A DNA stretch of 64,000 nt. Origin: JAKFWF01 sp031374115 (GTDB lineage Bacteria > Pseudomonadota > Alphaproteobacteria > Rhizobiales > Hyphomicrobiaceae). The notes below the pieces were generated by a model. It saw only the letters and a list, made by a program, of their open reading frames with translations. It was not told the DNA's origin and did no database searches. The stretch spans positions 1 to 64,000 of the forward strand of contig JANMNO010000140.1 in NCBI GenBank assembly GCA_031374115.1, read 5' to 3'. Below, one piece after another: positions 17,507 to 25,703 of this stretch. Every line of letters starts with the position of its first letter. Position 1 is the first letter of the stretch. Made by a program: the position numbers and the translations under genes.

Positions 17507-17884
17507 TCAGCTTCTGAATACGGTCGCAATGCCGTGCACGATGTCGTACTCGCACTGCACGCTCGACAAACGGTCGGCAGTATTCAGATACAGATAGGGA
17601 TTGCGATAGCGCGCGCTCCACATCAGATCGTCGACCTGCCAGAACCACACATCGAGATCGCTCTTGCCAATGACGACTCGCACCTCGGCAGGTTTTGCCC
17701 AAACGCCGACGTTGGCGACGAGGCCATGGTTGCGTGGATCTTTTTGGCATGCGGCGACCGCACGTTCGCGGTAAGCATTGATCAGGACGTCCTTGGTGCC
17801 ACTACGGAATAAATACTCCTGAGCTCCGACTTTCGTTGCCGCAAGCAGGGCAAGCATCGATACGGCCGCTTTCATGTACGTCAT
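17507..17884 (-). CDS. Small hypothetical exported protein
   Basis: Encodes 125 residues of unknown function. AGGAG precedes the ATG at 17884 by 8 nt, which decides this start over a longer in-frame one at 17917. A short signal peptide (KAAVSMLALLAATKVGA) is followed by a mature domain of about 105 residues with two cysteines (AACQKD and VQCEYD) that could form a disulfide. Many aromatic residues (VWFWQVDDLMW) suggest a compact beta-rich fold. It diverges from the LysR gene across 77 bp. No family is recognised. Confidence 0.72.
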   Translation of the reverse strand: MTYMKAAVSMLALLAATKVGAQEYLFRSGTKDVLINAYRERAVAACQKDPRNHGLVANVGVWAKPAEVRVVIGKSDLDVWFWQVDDLMWSARYRNPYLYLNTADRLSSVQCEYDIVHGIATVFRS

Positions 17885-17961
17885 GCAACTCTCTCCTGGC
17901 GACCTTTCCAATGTCAACGAACGCGGTGAACAAAGCGTTAGGATCGGTGTAGTTTGGCTGT

Positions 17962-18888
17962 ATGCGATTTACCCTCAAACAGCTGACCTATTTTGCCGCC
18001 GCCGCCGAGGCGGGCACGGTTATTGGAGCCGCAGGGAAGGTTCGCATATCTCCGCCATCGATTTCGAGTGCGATTGCGCAACTGGAGCAGGTGTTCGGCG
18101 TGCAGTTGTTCGTTCGCCATCACGCTCAAGGTTTGACATTGACGCCGGCGGGTCAGTCGTTCCTGAGGGCCGTAAAGCTATTCCTGCAGCAGGCTGAAGA
18201 ACTGCAGCAGATGGCGGGCGACCTTTCAGATCGGATCGCCGGTCCGTTGAGCCTTGGCTGCCTCGTAACGCTCGCGCCAATGCTCTTGCCCGATCTGTGC
18301 TTGGGTTTTGAAGCCGAGCATCCGGCAGTTACCATCGACATCACCGAAGGCCACCATCAGGAATTGATCGAGAAATTGCGGCGAGCGGAGATCAGCGCGT
18401 GCCTGACTTATGATCTCGCCGTGCCCGACGATGTTGCCTTCGAACGGCTTGTCACTTTGCATCCGCATGCACTTCTCAGTGCCAGCGATCCATTGTGCAA
18501 GCGGAAAGCTCTGGAACTTGCCGGCATTATCGGCCGGCCATTCATCCTGCTGGATTTGCCGTCCAGCGGCGATTACTTCATGTCGATTTTTGCCAAGGCT
18601 GGATTGAAGCCGAACATTCGCGCACGCTCCCGGTCGCCGGACGTCGTTCGCAGTATGGTTGCCGAGGGCCACGGATATTCTATCGCCAACGTCAGGCCTT
18701 TGAACCGGTTTTCTCTAACGGGCCGTGAACTCGCCTACGTGCCGCTGGCAGGCGACCACGCACCGTCGATCCTCGGCATCGCTACCTTGCGTGACCTCCG
18801 GCCGACGCGCTTGATCGACGCGTTTATCGAGCGGTGCCGGCAAAGGGTCAGCGAGTTGGGCATTCCGGGGATGGGAACGTTGCCGTAG
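17962..18888 (+). CDS. LysR family transcriptional regulator
   Basis: A 308-residue regulator. The winged helix-turn-helix lies at residues about 3-60 (FTLKQLTYFAAAAEAGTVIGAAGKV, given here only by its outline of start FTLKQL), followed by the LysR substrate-binding domain (GPLSLGCLVTLAP onward). It stands directly upstream of and in the same direction as the monooxygenase cluster, which begins 99 bp later, so it most likely senses a substrate or intermediate of that pathway. A dyad in the intervening gap (18910-18932) is the likely binding site. The effector cannot be told from the sequence. Confidence 0.93.
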   Translation: MRFTLKQLTYFAAAAEAGTVIGAAGKVRISPPSISSAIAQLEQVFGVQLFVRHHAQGLTLTPAGQSFLRAVKLFLQQAEELQQMAGDLSDRIAGPLSLGCLVTLAPMLLPDLCLGFEAEHPAVTIDITEGHHQELIEKLRRAEISACLTYDLAVPDDVAFERLVTLHPHALLSASDPLCKRKALELAGIIGRPFILLDLPSSGDYFMSIFAKAGLKPNIRARSRSPDVVRSMVAEGHGYSIANVRPLNRFSLTGRELAYVPLAGDHAPSILGIATLRDLRPTRLIDAFIERCRQRVSELGIPGMGTLP

Positions 18889-18909
18889 TTGATTTATTAA
18901 AACTGACGC

Positions 18910-18932
18910 AAAACAGATAAAAGAAATGTTTT
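18910..18932. promoter_or_regulatory. Dyad upstream of the flavin reductase, candidate LysR operator
   Basis: AAAACA (18910-18915) and TGTTTT (18927-18932) are perfect inverted 6-bp arms separated by 11 bases. The site is in the 99-bp gap between the LysR gene and the reductase start. The size fits a LysR half-site pair, although the strict T-N11-A core is not met. Confidence 0.45.
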
Positions 18933-18987
18933 ACTGAGCTTCGCCGGTCGCCTAGATCTTCATTCGGCGCCGGTGAGGAGGTCCATC

Positions 18988-19503
18988 ATGCTAACGAACG
19001 TTGCCACCACTGTTCACCGCGACGCTTTCGTCGGCGCGATGGGGAGCGTTGCCACCGGCGTGTCGATCGTCTCTACGGAGGGGCCGGCGGGGCGCTTTGC
19101 GATGACCGTTAGTGCATTCAGCTCCGTATCCGCCGAACCGCCGACGGTTCTAGCGTGCATAAATCGAAGCAGCCCACTGGTCGATGCGATTCGCCGCAAC
19201 GGCGTCTTTTGCGTCAACGTTCTCGGCGCCAGTCAATCGGCAATAGCCGATCGTTTTGCCGGTCGCCCGCGCGTCGGTGCTGCCTATGATTTCAACTGCG
19301 CCACCTGGGGTGTTCTAGCGACCGGTGCACCCAGGCTCATCGATGCAGCGGCAGCATTCGATTGCGACTTCGATAGCTCGGTCGACCACGGAACCCACCT
19401 TGTTATCTTTGGCCGCGTCGTGGCCGTTGCCGATGGCGCATCGCAAGCACTCGTTTACGCACGCCGCAACTACGGCCGCCCGCATCTCATCGCTGCCGAG
19501 TAA
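18988..19503 (+). CDS. Flavin reductase domain protein, partner of the following monooxygenase
   Basis: A 171-residue member of the flavin reductase (HpaC/RutF-like) family that uses NAD(P)H to make free reduced flavin. The core motif GRFAMTVSAFSSVSAEPPTV near residues 32-52 marks the FMN-binding barrel, and later HGTHLVIFGRVVAV is typical. AGGAGG lies 7 nt before the ATG at 18988, which decides the start. The next gene, a class D oxygenase, begins 30 bp downstream, so the two form a two-component monooxygenase. The gene is first in a five-gene run that ends at 23110. Confidence 0.92.
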   Translation: MLTNVATTVHRDAFVGAMGSVATGVSIVSTEGPAGRFAMTVSAFSSVSAEPPTVLACINRSSPLVDAIRRNGVFCVNVLGASQSAIADRFAGRPRVGAAYDFNCATWGVLATGAPRLIDAAAAFDCDFDSSVDHGTHLVIFGRVVAVADGASQALVYARRNYGRPHLIAAE

Positions 19504-19533
19504 TCCGTTACCTGATCAGAGGGATACAATCGC

Positions 19534-21009
19534 ATGATCCGCACCGGCCAACAGTATCGCGATAGCATTCGCGACGGACGCCAGGTCTACATCAACGGCG
19601 AGCGCGTCAAGGATGTGACCACGCATCCGATGTTCAAGCCGCTGGTCGATATCCGCGCGCGAATCTACGACATGCAGCACGATGCCGCTACCCGCGACGT
19701 GATGGCTTGGACCGACCCGCAAAGCGGCGACGTCAACGCCGTCAACGCGCAATTGCCTTTCACCAAAGAGCATTGGGAAGCAAAGCGCCTGGCCACCGAT
19801 ACCGTGCTTCGTGAAATAGGTGGCGTGGTCACGCGCGTGGGCGACGAGACGGTCGGCGAAATGTGGTCGCTGTACGACGGTACTGAGGTGCTCAACGAGA
19901 TCGACCCGCAATTCGGCGTCAACATCAAACGGCACATCGAGCGCGTCGAAAAGGAAGACCCGTTCCACGTTTCGGCCAATACCGATCCCAAGGGCGACCG
20001 CTCCAAGCGTCCGCAAGATCAAGATCCAGATATGCTGCTGCATGTTGTCAGGGAAACCGCGGCTGGCATCGTTGTGCGCGGCGCGAAGTACGAGACGGCA
20101 GCGGCCTACGCCAACCAGGCCTTTACCAAGCCGACGATCGCCAACTGGGGCAACGAGGCGATGAGCGACTACGCCGTCGGCTTTATTTGCGACCTGGGCT
20201 CGCCCAATCTTAAATTCATCTGCCGTACCGGTTTTGCCGGCCGCGCCTGCGCCGAAGATTACCCATTGTCGAACAAGTTCGACGAAGTCGACACGCTGGT
20301 GATTTTCGATGATGTACTGATCCCGTGGGAAAACGTGTTGTTCTACCGGCATACCAAGGCCACGACGTTCATTCGAGCGACGCTGCATCGCTATTCGGCG
20401 TTTGCCTACGTGCAACGTAATCAGCACTTCGCCGACATGCTGATCGGGGCGGCATTGCTCAACGCGCGGCAAACGGGGCTCGACAAGCAGCAGCCGGTAC
20501 AGGAGAAACTTGCCGAACTTGCTTGCTATCGCGAAGGCATCAACGCGCATTTGACGGCCGCCATCGCCACCGCCGAGCGATCACCGATGGGCCTGATGAT
20601 GCCGAACCAATCGCTGCTCTATACCGGTCGCGTTCTGGCCTGCTCGCAGATGCACCAGATGATGCACATCGCGCGGGAGTTGTGCGGTGGTCAGGTATGC
20701 GTGACACCCGACGTCGCGAGCTTCCGCCATCCGGAGACCAAGCCGTGGCTCGATAAGTTCTACACGATCAATGACAATTGGGCGGCTGAGGATCGCCGCA
20801 AGCTGCTCGCTTATGCGCGCGATCTTTTAAATTCGGATTACGCCGGGCACCGATTGACGTTCACCATGTTCGCGCAGGCGCCGCACTTCGCGCACCTCGC
20901 CGCCGTGCACCGCAACTTCGATTGGGAAAACGCTGCGGCGATCGCCAAAAAAGCCGCTGGATTGTCAGATCAGATAAATGCGAAACCCGTTCTGAAAGCG
21001 GCTGAGTGA
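19534..21009 (+). CDS. HpaB-like flavin-dependent monooxygenase, oxygenase component
   Basis: A 491-residue oxygenase of the 4-hydroxyphenylacetate 3-hydroxylase family, which uses reduced FAD and O2 to hydroxylate aromatic or heteroaromatic rings. Its N-terminal domain starts RTGQQYRDSIRDGRQVYINGE, of which the RTGxxY core is diagnostic. Mid-protein FDDVLIPWENVLFY and the C-terminal LCGGQ segment match acyl-CoA-dehydrogenase-like folds. GAGGGA precedes the ATG by about 9 nt. Members hydroxylate phenols, nitrophenols and pyrrole-2-carboxylate. The neighbours (Rid, DUF1028) favour a nitrogen-containing substrate here, but this is inference. Confidence 0.92.
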   Translation: MIRTGQQYRDSIRDGRQVYINGERVKDVTTHPMFKPLVDIRARIYDMQHDAATRDVMAWTDPQSGDVNAVNAQLPFTKEHWEAKRLATDTVLREIGGVVTRVGDETVGEMWSLYDGTEVLNEIDPQFGVNIKRHIERVEKEDPFHVSANTDPKGDRSKRPQDQDPDMLLHVVRETAAGIVVRGAKYETAAAYANQAFTKPTIANWGNEAMSDYAVGFICDLGSPNLKFICRTGFAGRACAEDYPLSNKFDEVDTLVIFDDVLIPWENVLFYRHTKATTFIRATLHRYSAFAYVQRNQHFADMLIGAALLNARQTGLDKQQPVQEKLAELACYREGINAHLTAAIATAERSPMGLMMPNQSLLYTGRVLACSQMHQMMHIARELCGGQVCVTPDVASFRHPETKPWLDKFYTINDNWAAEDRRKLLAYARDLLNSDYAGHRLTFTMFAQAPHFAHLAAVHRNFDWENAAAIAKKAAGLSDQINAKPVLKAAE

Positions 21010-21048
21010 ATGCTGGGCTCCGCGATTTCCCGAAGCTAGGTCAACCAC

Positions 21049-21462
21049 ATGATCCACACCCGCATCCGGCCGTTCAATACGAAGAAATCCTATCCAGAGC
21101 AAAAGCTCGACAACGATCTGGCGCAGGCGGTGGTAGCGCGTGGTACCTATGTGTTCCTGCGTGGACAATGCCCGCAGGACCTCGACACGGCAGCCAATGT
21201 CGGCGTTGGCGATCCGACCGCGCAAGCGCACAAGGTGATGCAGAACATCCGTCAGCTCATCGACGAGTGCGGCGCCAGGATGGAGCACATCACCAAGCTC
21301 GTCGTTTATTTGACCGATATTCGGCATCGCGAGGCGGTCTACCTTGTGATGGGCGAATACATTCGTGGCGTGCATCCGGTTTGCACCGGGCTTGTGGTGG
21401 TGGCCCTTGCTCGTCCAGAATGGCTCGTAGAGATCGATGCCACCGCCGTTATTCCGGATTGA
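21049..21462 (+). CDS. Rid (YjgF/YER057c/UK114) family protein lacking the catalytic arginine
   Basis: A 137-residue member of the Rid family, normally trimeric. Conserved elements are VFLRGQCPQD, the helix AHKVMQNIRQLIDECG, and the end strand WLVEIDATAVIP. Archetypal RidA uses an Arg in a P-A-R-(S/T) turn to hydrolyse enamines and imines. Here the same turn reads HPVCTG, with Cys112 in the Arg position. It therefore belongs to a divergent Rid group whose chemistry is poorly known. Position between the monooxygenase and the DUF1028 gene suggests it acts on an imine-like or unstable intermediate of the same pathway. Gaps are 39 and 13 bp. Confidence 0.92.
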   Translation: MIHTRIRPFNTKKSYPEQKLDNDLAQAVVARGTYVFLRGQCPQDLDTAANVGVGDPTAQAHKVMQNIRQLIDECGARMEHITKLVVYLTDIRHREAVYLVMGEYIRGVHPVCTGLVVVALARPEWLVEIDATAVIPD

Positions 21463-21475
21463 AAGACACGCTCTC

Positions 21476-22156
21476 ATGACATTCTCGATCGCCGCTCGCT
21501 GTCCAGCGACAGGCATGTTTGGATTGGCGGTTGCCTCGTCTAGCCCCGCAGTTGCCGCCCGGTGCTCGCATGTTGGTGTTGGCGCTGGTGCCGTCGCGAG
21601 CCAGAATATAACCGATCCCCGATTAGGGATGAGCGGGCTCGATCACCTGGCTGCCGGCCGGTCGGCTGAACAAACGCTTGAGCTCCTCAAAGCTCAAAGC
21701 GGCGAGTTGATCGCCTATCGGCAGCTCACGATTATCGACCGGAAAGGCGGCACAGCTGCGTTTTCTGGTGAGAAGACGCTCGGCGTTCATGCCAAAGCGC
21801 ATGGGCCTGGTGCAGTTGCGGCTGGCAACATGCTGGCCAATCCCGACGTGCCGCAAGCAATGCTTGCCAGCTACGCCACGGCGGGCGCGAAACACTTCGG
21901 TGAGCGCTTGATCCTGGCGATGCGTGCCGGGCTCGAAGCTGGCGGTGAAGCGGGGCCCATTCATTCGATCGGTCTGAAAGTAACAGGCAACGTGCCGTGG
22001 CCGATCGCCGACCTGCGCGTCGATTGGCACGATGCCGATCCGGTTGGTGAGCTGGCCAAACTCTGGGCAATTTACGCGCCCCAACTCGACGATTATGTCA
22101 TCCGCGCGCTCGATCCCACCAAGGCGCCTGGATTCGGCGTTCCGGGAGACAAATAG
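21476..22156 (+). CDS. DUF1028 protein, putative Ntn hydrolase
   Basis: A 226-residue member of DUF1028, a family with an N-terminal-nucleophile hydrolase fold. The start MTFSIAARCP gives Thr2 as a possible nucleophile once Met is removed, so I chose the ATG at 21476 over a longer frame from 21437. Typical family stretches follow: FGLAVASSSPAVAARC, VGAGAVASQNITDP and GNMLANPDV. The sequence lacks the extra C-terminal domain found in some members. It lies 13 bp after the Rid gene and 3 bp before the reductase gene. An amidase role on a ring-opened nitrogen compound would fit the context, but no activity is established. Confidence 0.88.
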   Translation: MTFSIAARCPATGMFGLAVASSSPAVAARCSHVGVGAGAVASQNITDPRLGMSGLDHLAAGRSAEQTLELLKAQSGELIAYRQLTIIDRKGGTAAFSGEKTLGVHAKAHGPGAVAAGNMLANPDVPQAMLASYATAGAKHFGERLILAMRAGLEAGGEAGPIHSIGLKVTGNVPWPIADLRVDWHDADPVGELAKLWAIYAPQLDDYVIRALDPTKAPGFGVPGDK

Positions 22157-22159
22157 ACC

Positions 22160-23110
22160 GTGCGGATCTCAATCCTCGGTGCTGGCGCGATTGGATGTTA
22201 TTTGGCAGCCCAACTGCACGCATCTCGTGCCGATGTCGAAGTGATCGCGCGTGGGGCGACGTTCGATGCTATCCGCCGCGACGGCATTCGGATCGAAGGA
22301 CAGATCGCGTTGGACGCCCGTGTGGCGGTCACGACAATCGAAGCATCGGCACCTGCCGACATCCTGATCACCTGTCTGAAGGCTTACGCAATACCCGGTT
22401 TGAGCGCGAGCATCGGCAAGCTGGTAAAGCCACACGGGTTATGGCTCTGCGCAGTTAACGGACTGCCTTGGTGGTATGGCAATCGCCCTCTCGATGCAGT
22501 GGATCCGAGTGGTGTGATCCGCGCGACGTTCCCCAACGAGCGAACCGCCGGTTGCATTGCATATCTGGCGTCCGAGGTGTTGAGCCCTGGCGTGATTTCG
22601 TTCAACAGCGGCAAGGGCATGATCGTCGGCATGGCCGATGGCAGCGGCTCGTCGCGTCTCGACGCCACCGCGCATGCGTTTACCGCAGCTGGGATCCCGA
22701 CATCCGTCACCAGTGACATCCGCTCTGCCGTTTGGAACAAATTGTTCGGCAACGTCGGCTTGAATCCGCTGACGGCACTGACGGGATTGACGACCGATCT
22801 GCTGTTGTCTGACCCAGAGCTGAAGGCGCTGCTGATCGAAACGATTGCCGAGGCGATGACTGTCGCCAGAGCCGAAGGCGTCCAGGTGGAAAGTGATGCT
22901 GCCCGCCGCGTCGCGTTCATGGATCGGCTCGGCGCATTCCGCACCTCGATGCTGCAGGATGCAGACGCTGGCCGTCCGCTCGAACTCGACGCGATACTTG
23001 GCGCGATGCTAGAGATCGCCGCTCGCTGCAATATCGACGTGCCGGCCTGCCGGCGGCTGTATGCCATTACGGCAGCTTTCGCGCGCAGCCGCGGCATGAT
23101 GCCGGGTTAA
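22160..23110 (+). CDS. Ketopantoate reductase (PanE/ApbA)-like oxidoreductase
   Basis: A 316-residue NADP-dependent reductase. The N-terminal Rossmann motif ISILGAGAIGCYLAAQL is followed by a substrate-binding C-terminal helical domain with the KLFGN motif (VWNKLFGNVGLNPLTAL). The start is GTG at 22160, with GGGAGA about 10 nt upstream. Sequence departs from housekeeping PanE in the middle (NGLPWWYGNRPLD), and its place at the end of the monooxygenase-Rid-DUF1028 run suggests it reduces a 2-keto intermediate of that pathway instead of making pantoate. The stop overlaps the antisense mtgA stop by 4 bp. Confidence 0.9.
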   Translation: MRISILGAGAIGCYLAAQLHASRADVEVIARGATFDAIRRDGIRIEGQIALDARVAVTTIEASAPADILITCLKAYAIPGLSASIGKLVKPHGLWLCAVNGLPWWYGNRPLDAVDPSGVIRATFPNERTAGCIAYLASEVLSPGVISFNSGKGMIVGMADGSGSSRLDATAHAFTAAGIPTSVTSDIRSAVWNKLFGNVGLNPLTALTGLTTDLLLSDPELKALLIETIAEAMTVARAEGVQVESDAARRVAFMDRLGAFRTSMLQDADAGRPLELDAILGAMLEIAARCNIDVPACRRLYAITAAFARSRGMMPG

Positions 23111-23886
23111 CTGCGGCCACCCAACACGCAGGTAAACCGTGCGGCACTGCTCACTGCCATACGTCTTTCGATCGTCGTCGCAAGCCGCTGCGTCCCAGGG
23201 CCCGGCGCTCCTGCAACGCGCTCGAATGGATTGGGTAGGGACACGGCGAGCAACGCGGCCTCGCGCTGTGTCAAGCGGCTCGCGGGTTTATTGAAGTGAT
23301 AACGGCTCGCCGCCTCGATGCCGAAGATGCCCGGCCCCCATTCCGCGATATTGAGATAGACTTCCATGATCCGCGATTTTGGCCAGATCAATTCGAGTGG
23401 CATGGTGATGGCGATCTCGAGCAGTTTGCGCACCGGGCTTCGGCTGGGCCATAGCAGCAAGTTCTTTGTCACCTGCTGTGAGATCGTGCTTGCGCCGCGC
23501 AGCGCGTCTGCACCCTCTCGCTCTGCCTTATCGATGGCGGCCCGCATTTCACCGACATCGATCCCCCAGTGATCGCAAAATTTGTTGTCTTCCGACAGGA
23601 CGACCGCGCGCACTATGTTTGGCGAGACGCGGGACAGCGGCATCCATCGTTTATCGATTTCGATACCGGAGAGCCGTTGGGTCAGCATGAGTGCTGAGAC
23701 CGGCGGATCGACGTAGCGAAACAACACCAGAATCGCAGTTACCAAGAGCGCCGCAATGGAGCCGGCCATCACAATCCAAAAGGTGCCGCTTCGCAACGCC
23801 AGGCGAGCACATGGCCCGGCGTGAACGCTGATTGCGCGCAACCCCACCGGCCGAGGCTTTGGGATGGGCGGCCACGCATCGTTCAT
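23107..23886 (-). CDS. mtgA: Monofunctional peptidoglycan glycosyltransferase
   Basis: Polymerises lipid II into glycan strands at the outer face of the inner membrane. Encodes 259 residues with one N-terminal membrane helix (FWIVMAGSIAALLVTAILVL) and a GT51 domain. The catalytic Glu is in SEDNKFCDHWGID, with further motifs GASTISQQVTKNL, LELIWPKSRIMEVYLNIAEWG and YFNK-like YHFNKPASRLT. There is no transpeptidase domain. The ATG at 23886 is preferred over a GTG-type start further upstream. It diverges from the polyprenyl synthase across 100 bp, and polyprenyl carriers and glycan synthesis are functionally connected. Confidence 0.95.
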   Translation of the reverse strand: MNDAWPPIPKPRPVGLRAISVHAGPCARLALRSGTFWIVMAGSIAALLVTAILVLFRYVDPPVSALMLTQRLSGIEIDKRWMPLSRVSPNIVRAVVLSEDNKFCDHWGIDVGEMRAAIDKAEREGADALRGASTISQQVTKNLLLWPSRSPVRKLLEIAITMPLELIWPKSRIMEVYLNIAEWGPGIFGIEAASRYHFNKPASRLTQREAALLAVSLPNPFERVAGAPGPGTQRLATTIERRMAVSSAARFTCVLGGRS

Positions 23887-23986
23887 CTGGTAAGCGCTCC
23901 AAATTCCGTGACATAACTGAGCTGCATGCCGCGTGCCTATAGCGTCGGCTCGCAATAAAGGCTGTTTGAGGTTTTATAGGTTACAC

Positions 23987-24880
23987 ATGGTATTCAGCGA
24001 AAGATTGGCTAAGGCCCAGCAAGACATGGAGCATCGCCTTTCGCGATGGCTAGTTAACGATGCGACGCCAGCTCGCATGGCCAAGTCGATGAACCATGCC
24101 GTGATGGTCGGCGGCAAGCGCGTGCGCCCGTTTCTCGTCCTGGAGACGGCGCGACTTTTCGCCGTCGAGCCTGATGCGGCGCTGGATGTCGCTGCCGCCT
24201 TGGAATGCGTCCATTGCTACAGTCTCGTGCACGACGATCTACCGTCGATGGACAATGACTTGGTCCGCCGGGGAAAGCCAACGGTGTGGGCTCAGTTCGA
24301 CGAGTGGACCGCGATTTTAGCCGGCGACGCGCTGCTCACCCTCGCGTTCGAAATCATTGCAGCATCATCATCCCCGATGACGCCGCAGGTCCGGATGGAA
24401 TTGACGCGTGAACTTGCCCGCGCGTCTGGCCGAGCCGGAATGGTGGGTGGTCAATGTATCGATCTCGAGGCCGATAAACTGGGGCTGCCCGCCAGTCCGA
24501 CACTCGCGCACATCCGTCATCTGCAGGCACTGAAAACCGGCGCTTTGATACGTTTTGGGTGCGTGGCGGGGGCGATCCTCGGTACGGCCAGCGAGCTCGA
24601 GCACCGAGCCTTGGCTACCTATGGCGACCGGATTGGCTTCGCGTTTCAGATCGCCGACGACATTCTCGACGTGACCGGTGACGAAGCGACCGTCGGCAAG
24701 GCCCTCACCAAAGATGCGGCCGCCGGGAAGGCGACGATTGTGTCGCTGATGGGTCTGGATGTTGCCCGCGCCAAGCTAGCCTCCGTCGAGGCCGAAGCGA
24801 TCGCAGCGCTCGATGTATTTGGCGCCAGAGCCGACACTTTGAAACAAGCGGCAGCGTTTATTTCGAATCGAAACAACTGA
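23987..24880 (+). CDS. ispA: Polyprenyl (farnesyl/geranylgeranyl) diphosphate synthase
   Basis: Condenses isopentenyl diphosphate with allylic diphosphates in the cytosol, 297 residues. The first aspartate-rich motif DDLPSMDND starts at Asp83 and the second, DDILD, at Asp224. GGKRVRPFLVLE and GGQCIDLEA complete the signature. The size and motifs fit short-chain synthases of the IspA type. Product length (C15 or C20) cannot be fixed from sequence. The ATG at 23987 follows a short AT-rich leader. It converges on the bactofilin gene with 15 bp between stops. Confidence 0.94.
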   Translation: MVFSERLAKAQQDMEHRLSRWLVNDATPARMAKSMNHAVMVGGKRVRPFLVLETARLFAVEPDAALDVAAALECVHCYSLVHDDLPSMDNDLVRRGKPTVWAQFDEWTAILAGDALLTLAFEIIAASSSPMTPQVRMELTRELARASGRAGMVGGQCIDLEADKLGLPASPTLAHIRHLQALKTGALIRFGCVAGAILGTASELEHRALATYGDRIGFAFQIADDILDVTGDEATVGKALTKDAAAGKATIVSLMGLDVARAKLASVEAEAIAALDVFGARADTLKQAAAFISNRNN

Positions 24881-24895
24881 GAGCGGCAGTTCGAA

Positions 24896-25456
24896 TTAGC
24901 CAATCGGCCTCAGCGGGCTCATGCCGGGCCGGGCAGCAGGCTTGGGCTGGGCCGATGGTTGATCGGAATCCAAGTCGGGCTTCAACTCGGTCGGATCTGC
25001 TGGCCGGCGAACCCGGCCTTCAAAGTGCGCGCCGTCTTCGATCATCAGGGTCTGCTGAAAGACTTCGCCTTCGACGTACGACGTCGCAAGTAATTCTACG
25101 TTGATTGCTTTGATCGAGCCGATAACCTGCCCGCGAACGGCGACATTCTCGGCCGATATGGCCCCGGTCACCTTCCCGCCGACGCCAATCACGACGTCGA
25201 CACCGCGCAAATCGGCATGCACTTCGCCATCCACCTGGAGCGTGCCCTTGGTGATGATGGTGATCCGCTCACCCATTATCTTGAGGTCGTTGCCGATAAT
25301 TGAGATGCTCGATGCCAGCTTGCTGTCGCTCGTGGCGCTCAGCGGTGGGCGCGTTGCCGATGTTTCGGTCTTACCGCCTTTGGCGAGTGGCGGCGGGGTC
25401 GTATTCGGTGTGGCCGACGGGGTGGAACTCTTGGCTGGCGGCTCGAGCTTCCACAT
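24896..25456 (-). CDS. Bactofilin family cytoskeletal protein
   Basis: A 186-residue polymer-forming protein. The N-terminal 50 residues are Pro/Ser/Thr-rich and disordered. The central region (about 55-150) is the bactofilin beta-helix, with repeats such as SIIGNDLKIMGERITIITKG and GEVHADLRGVDVVIG; the C-terminal tail is Pro/Lys-rich. Bactofilins form nucleotide-free filaments that recruit peptidoglycan enzymes. Nearby envelope genes are mtgA and two RlpA-like genes. GGAG lies 8 nt before the ATG at 25456, which decides this start over an in-frame start at 25534 that reaches into the hairpin region. Confidence 0.9.
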   Translation of the reverse strand: MWKLEPPAKSSTPSATPNTTPPPLAKGGKTETSATRPPLSATSDSKLASSISIIGNDLKIMGERITIITKGTLQVDGEVHADLRGVDVVIGVGGKVTGAISAENVAVRGQVIGSIKAINVELLATSYVEGEVFQQTLMIEDGAHFEGRVRRPADPTELKPDLDSDQPSAQPKPAARPGMSPLRPIG

Positions 25457-25517
25457 ACCGATACTCCAACTGGCTGACTGCACGCGCACCGGCGCTATCA
25501 ATGTCTGAATGTACGAA

Positions 25518-25547
25518 GTGGGCCGAGCCCGCAAAGGCTCGACCCAC
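25518..25547. terminator. Hairpin between rlpA-like and bactofilin genes
   Basis: GTGGGCCGAGCC (25518-25529) and GGCTCGACCCAC (25536-25547) form a 12-bp stem with one mismatch, which becomes a G-U pair on the minus-strand transcript. Two more A-T pairs extend it. A second inverted repeat, ACGCTTCGC (25554-25562) with GCGAAGCGT (25582-25590), lies beside it. Together they could end the rlpA-like transcript or shape the bactofilin leader. No T-run is present. Confidence 0.45.
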
Positions 25548-25703
25548 TTAATGACGCTTCGCTAACGGTACGCTGTCAACTGCGAAGCGTTCAGCATCAC
25601 TAGAACCTACGCGGAACATGATCCCAAGTGTTGCATCCAGGAAGACAACGTAGGGCCGGAAGTTTTATTCCCAAACAATCAGGCGAATTTTGGGAGGGCT
25701 CGA

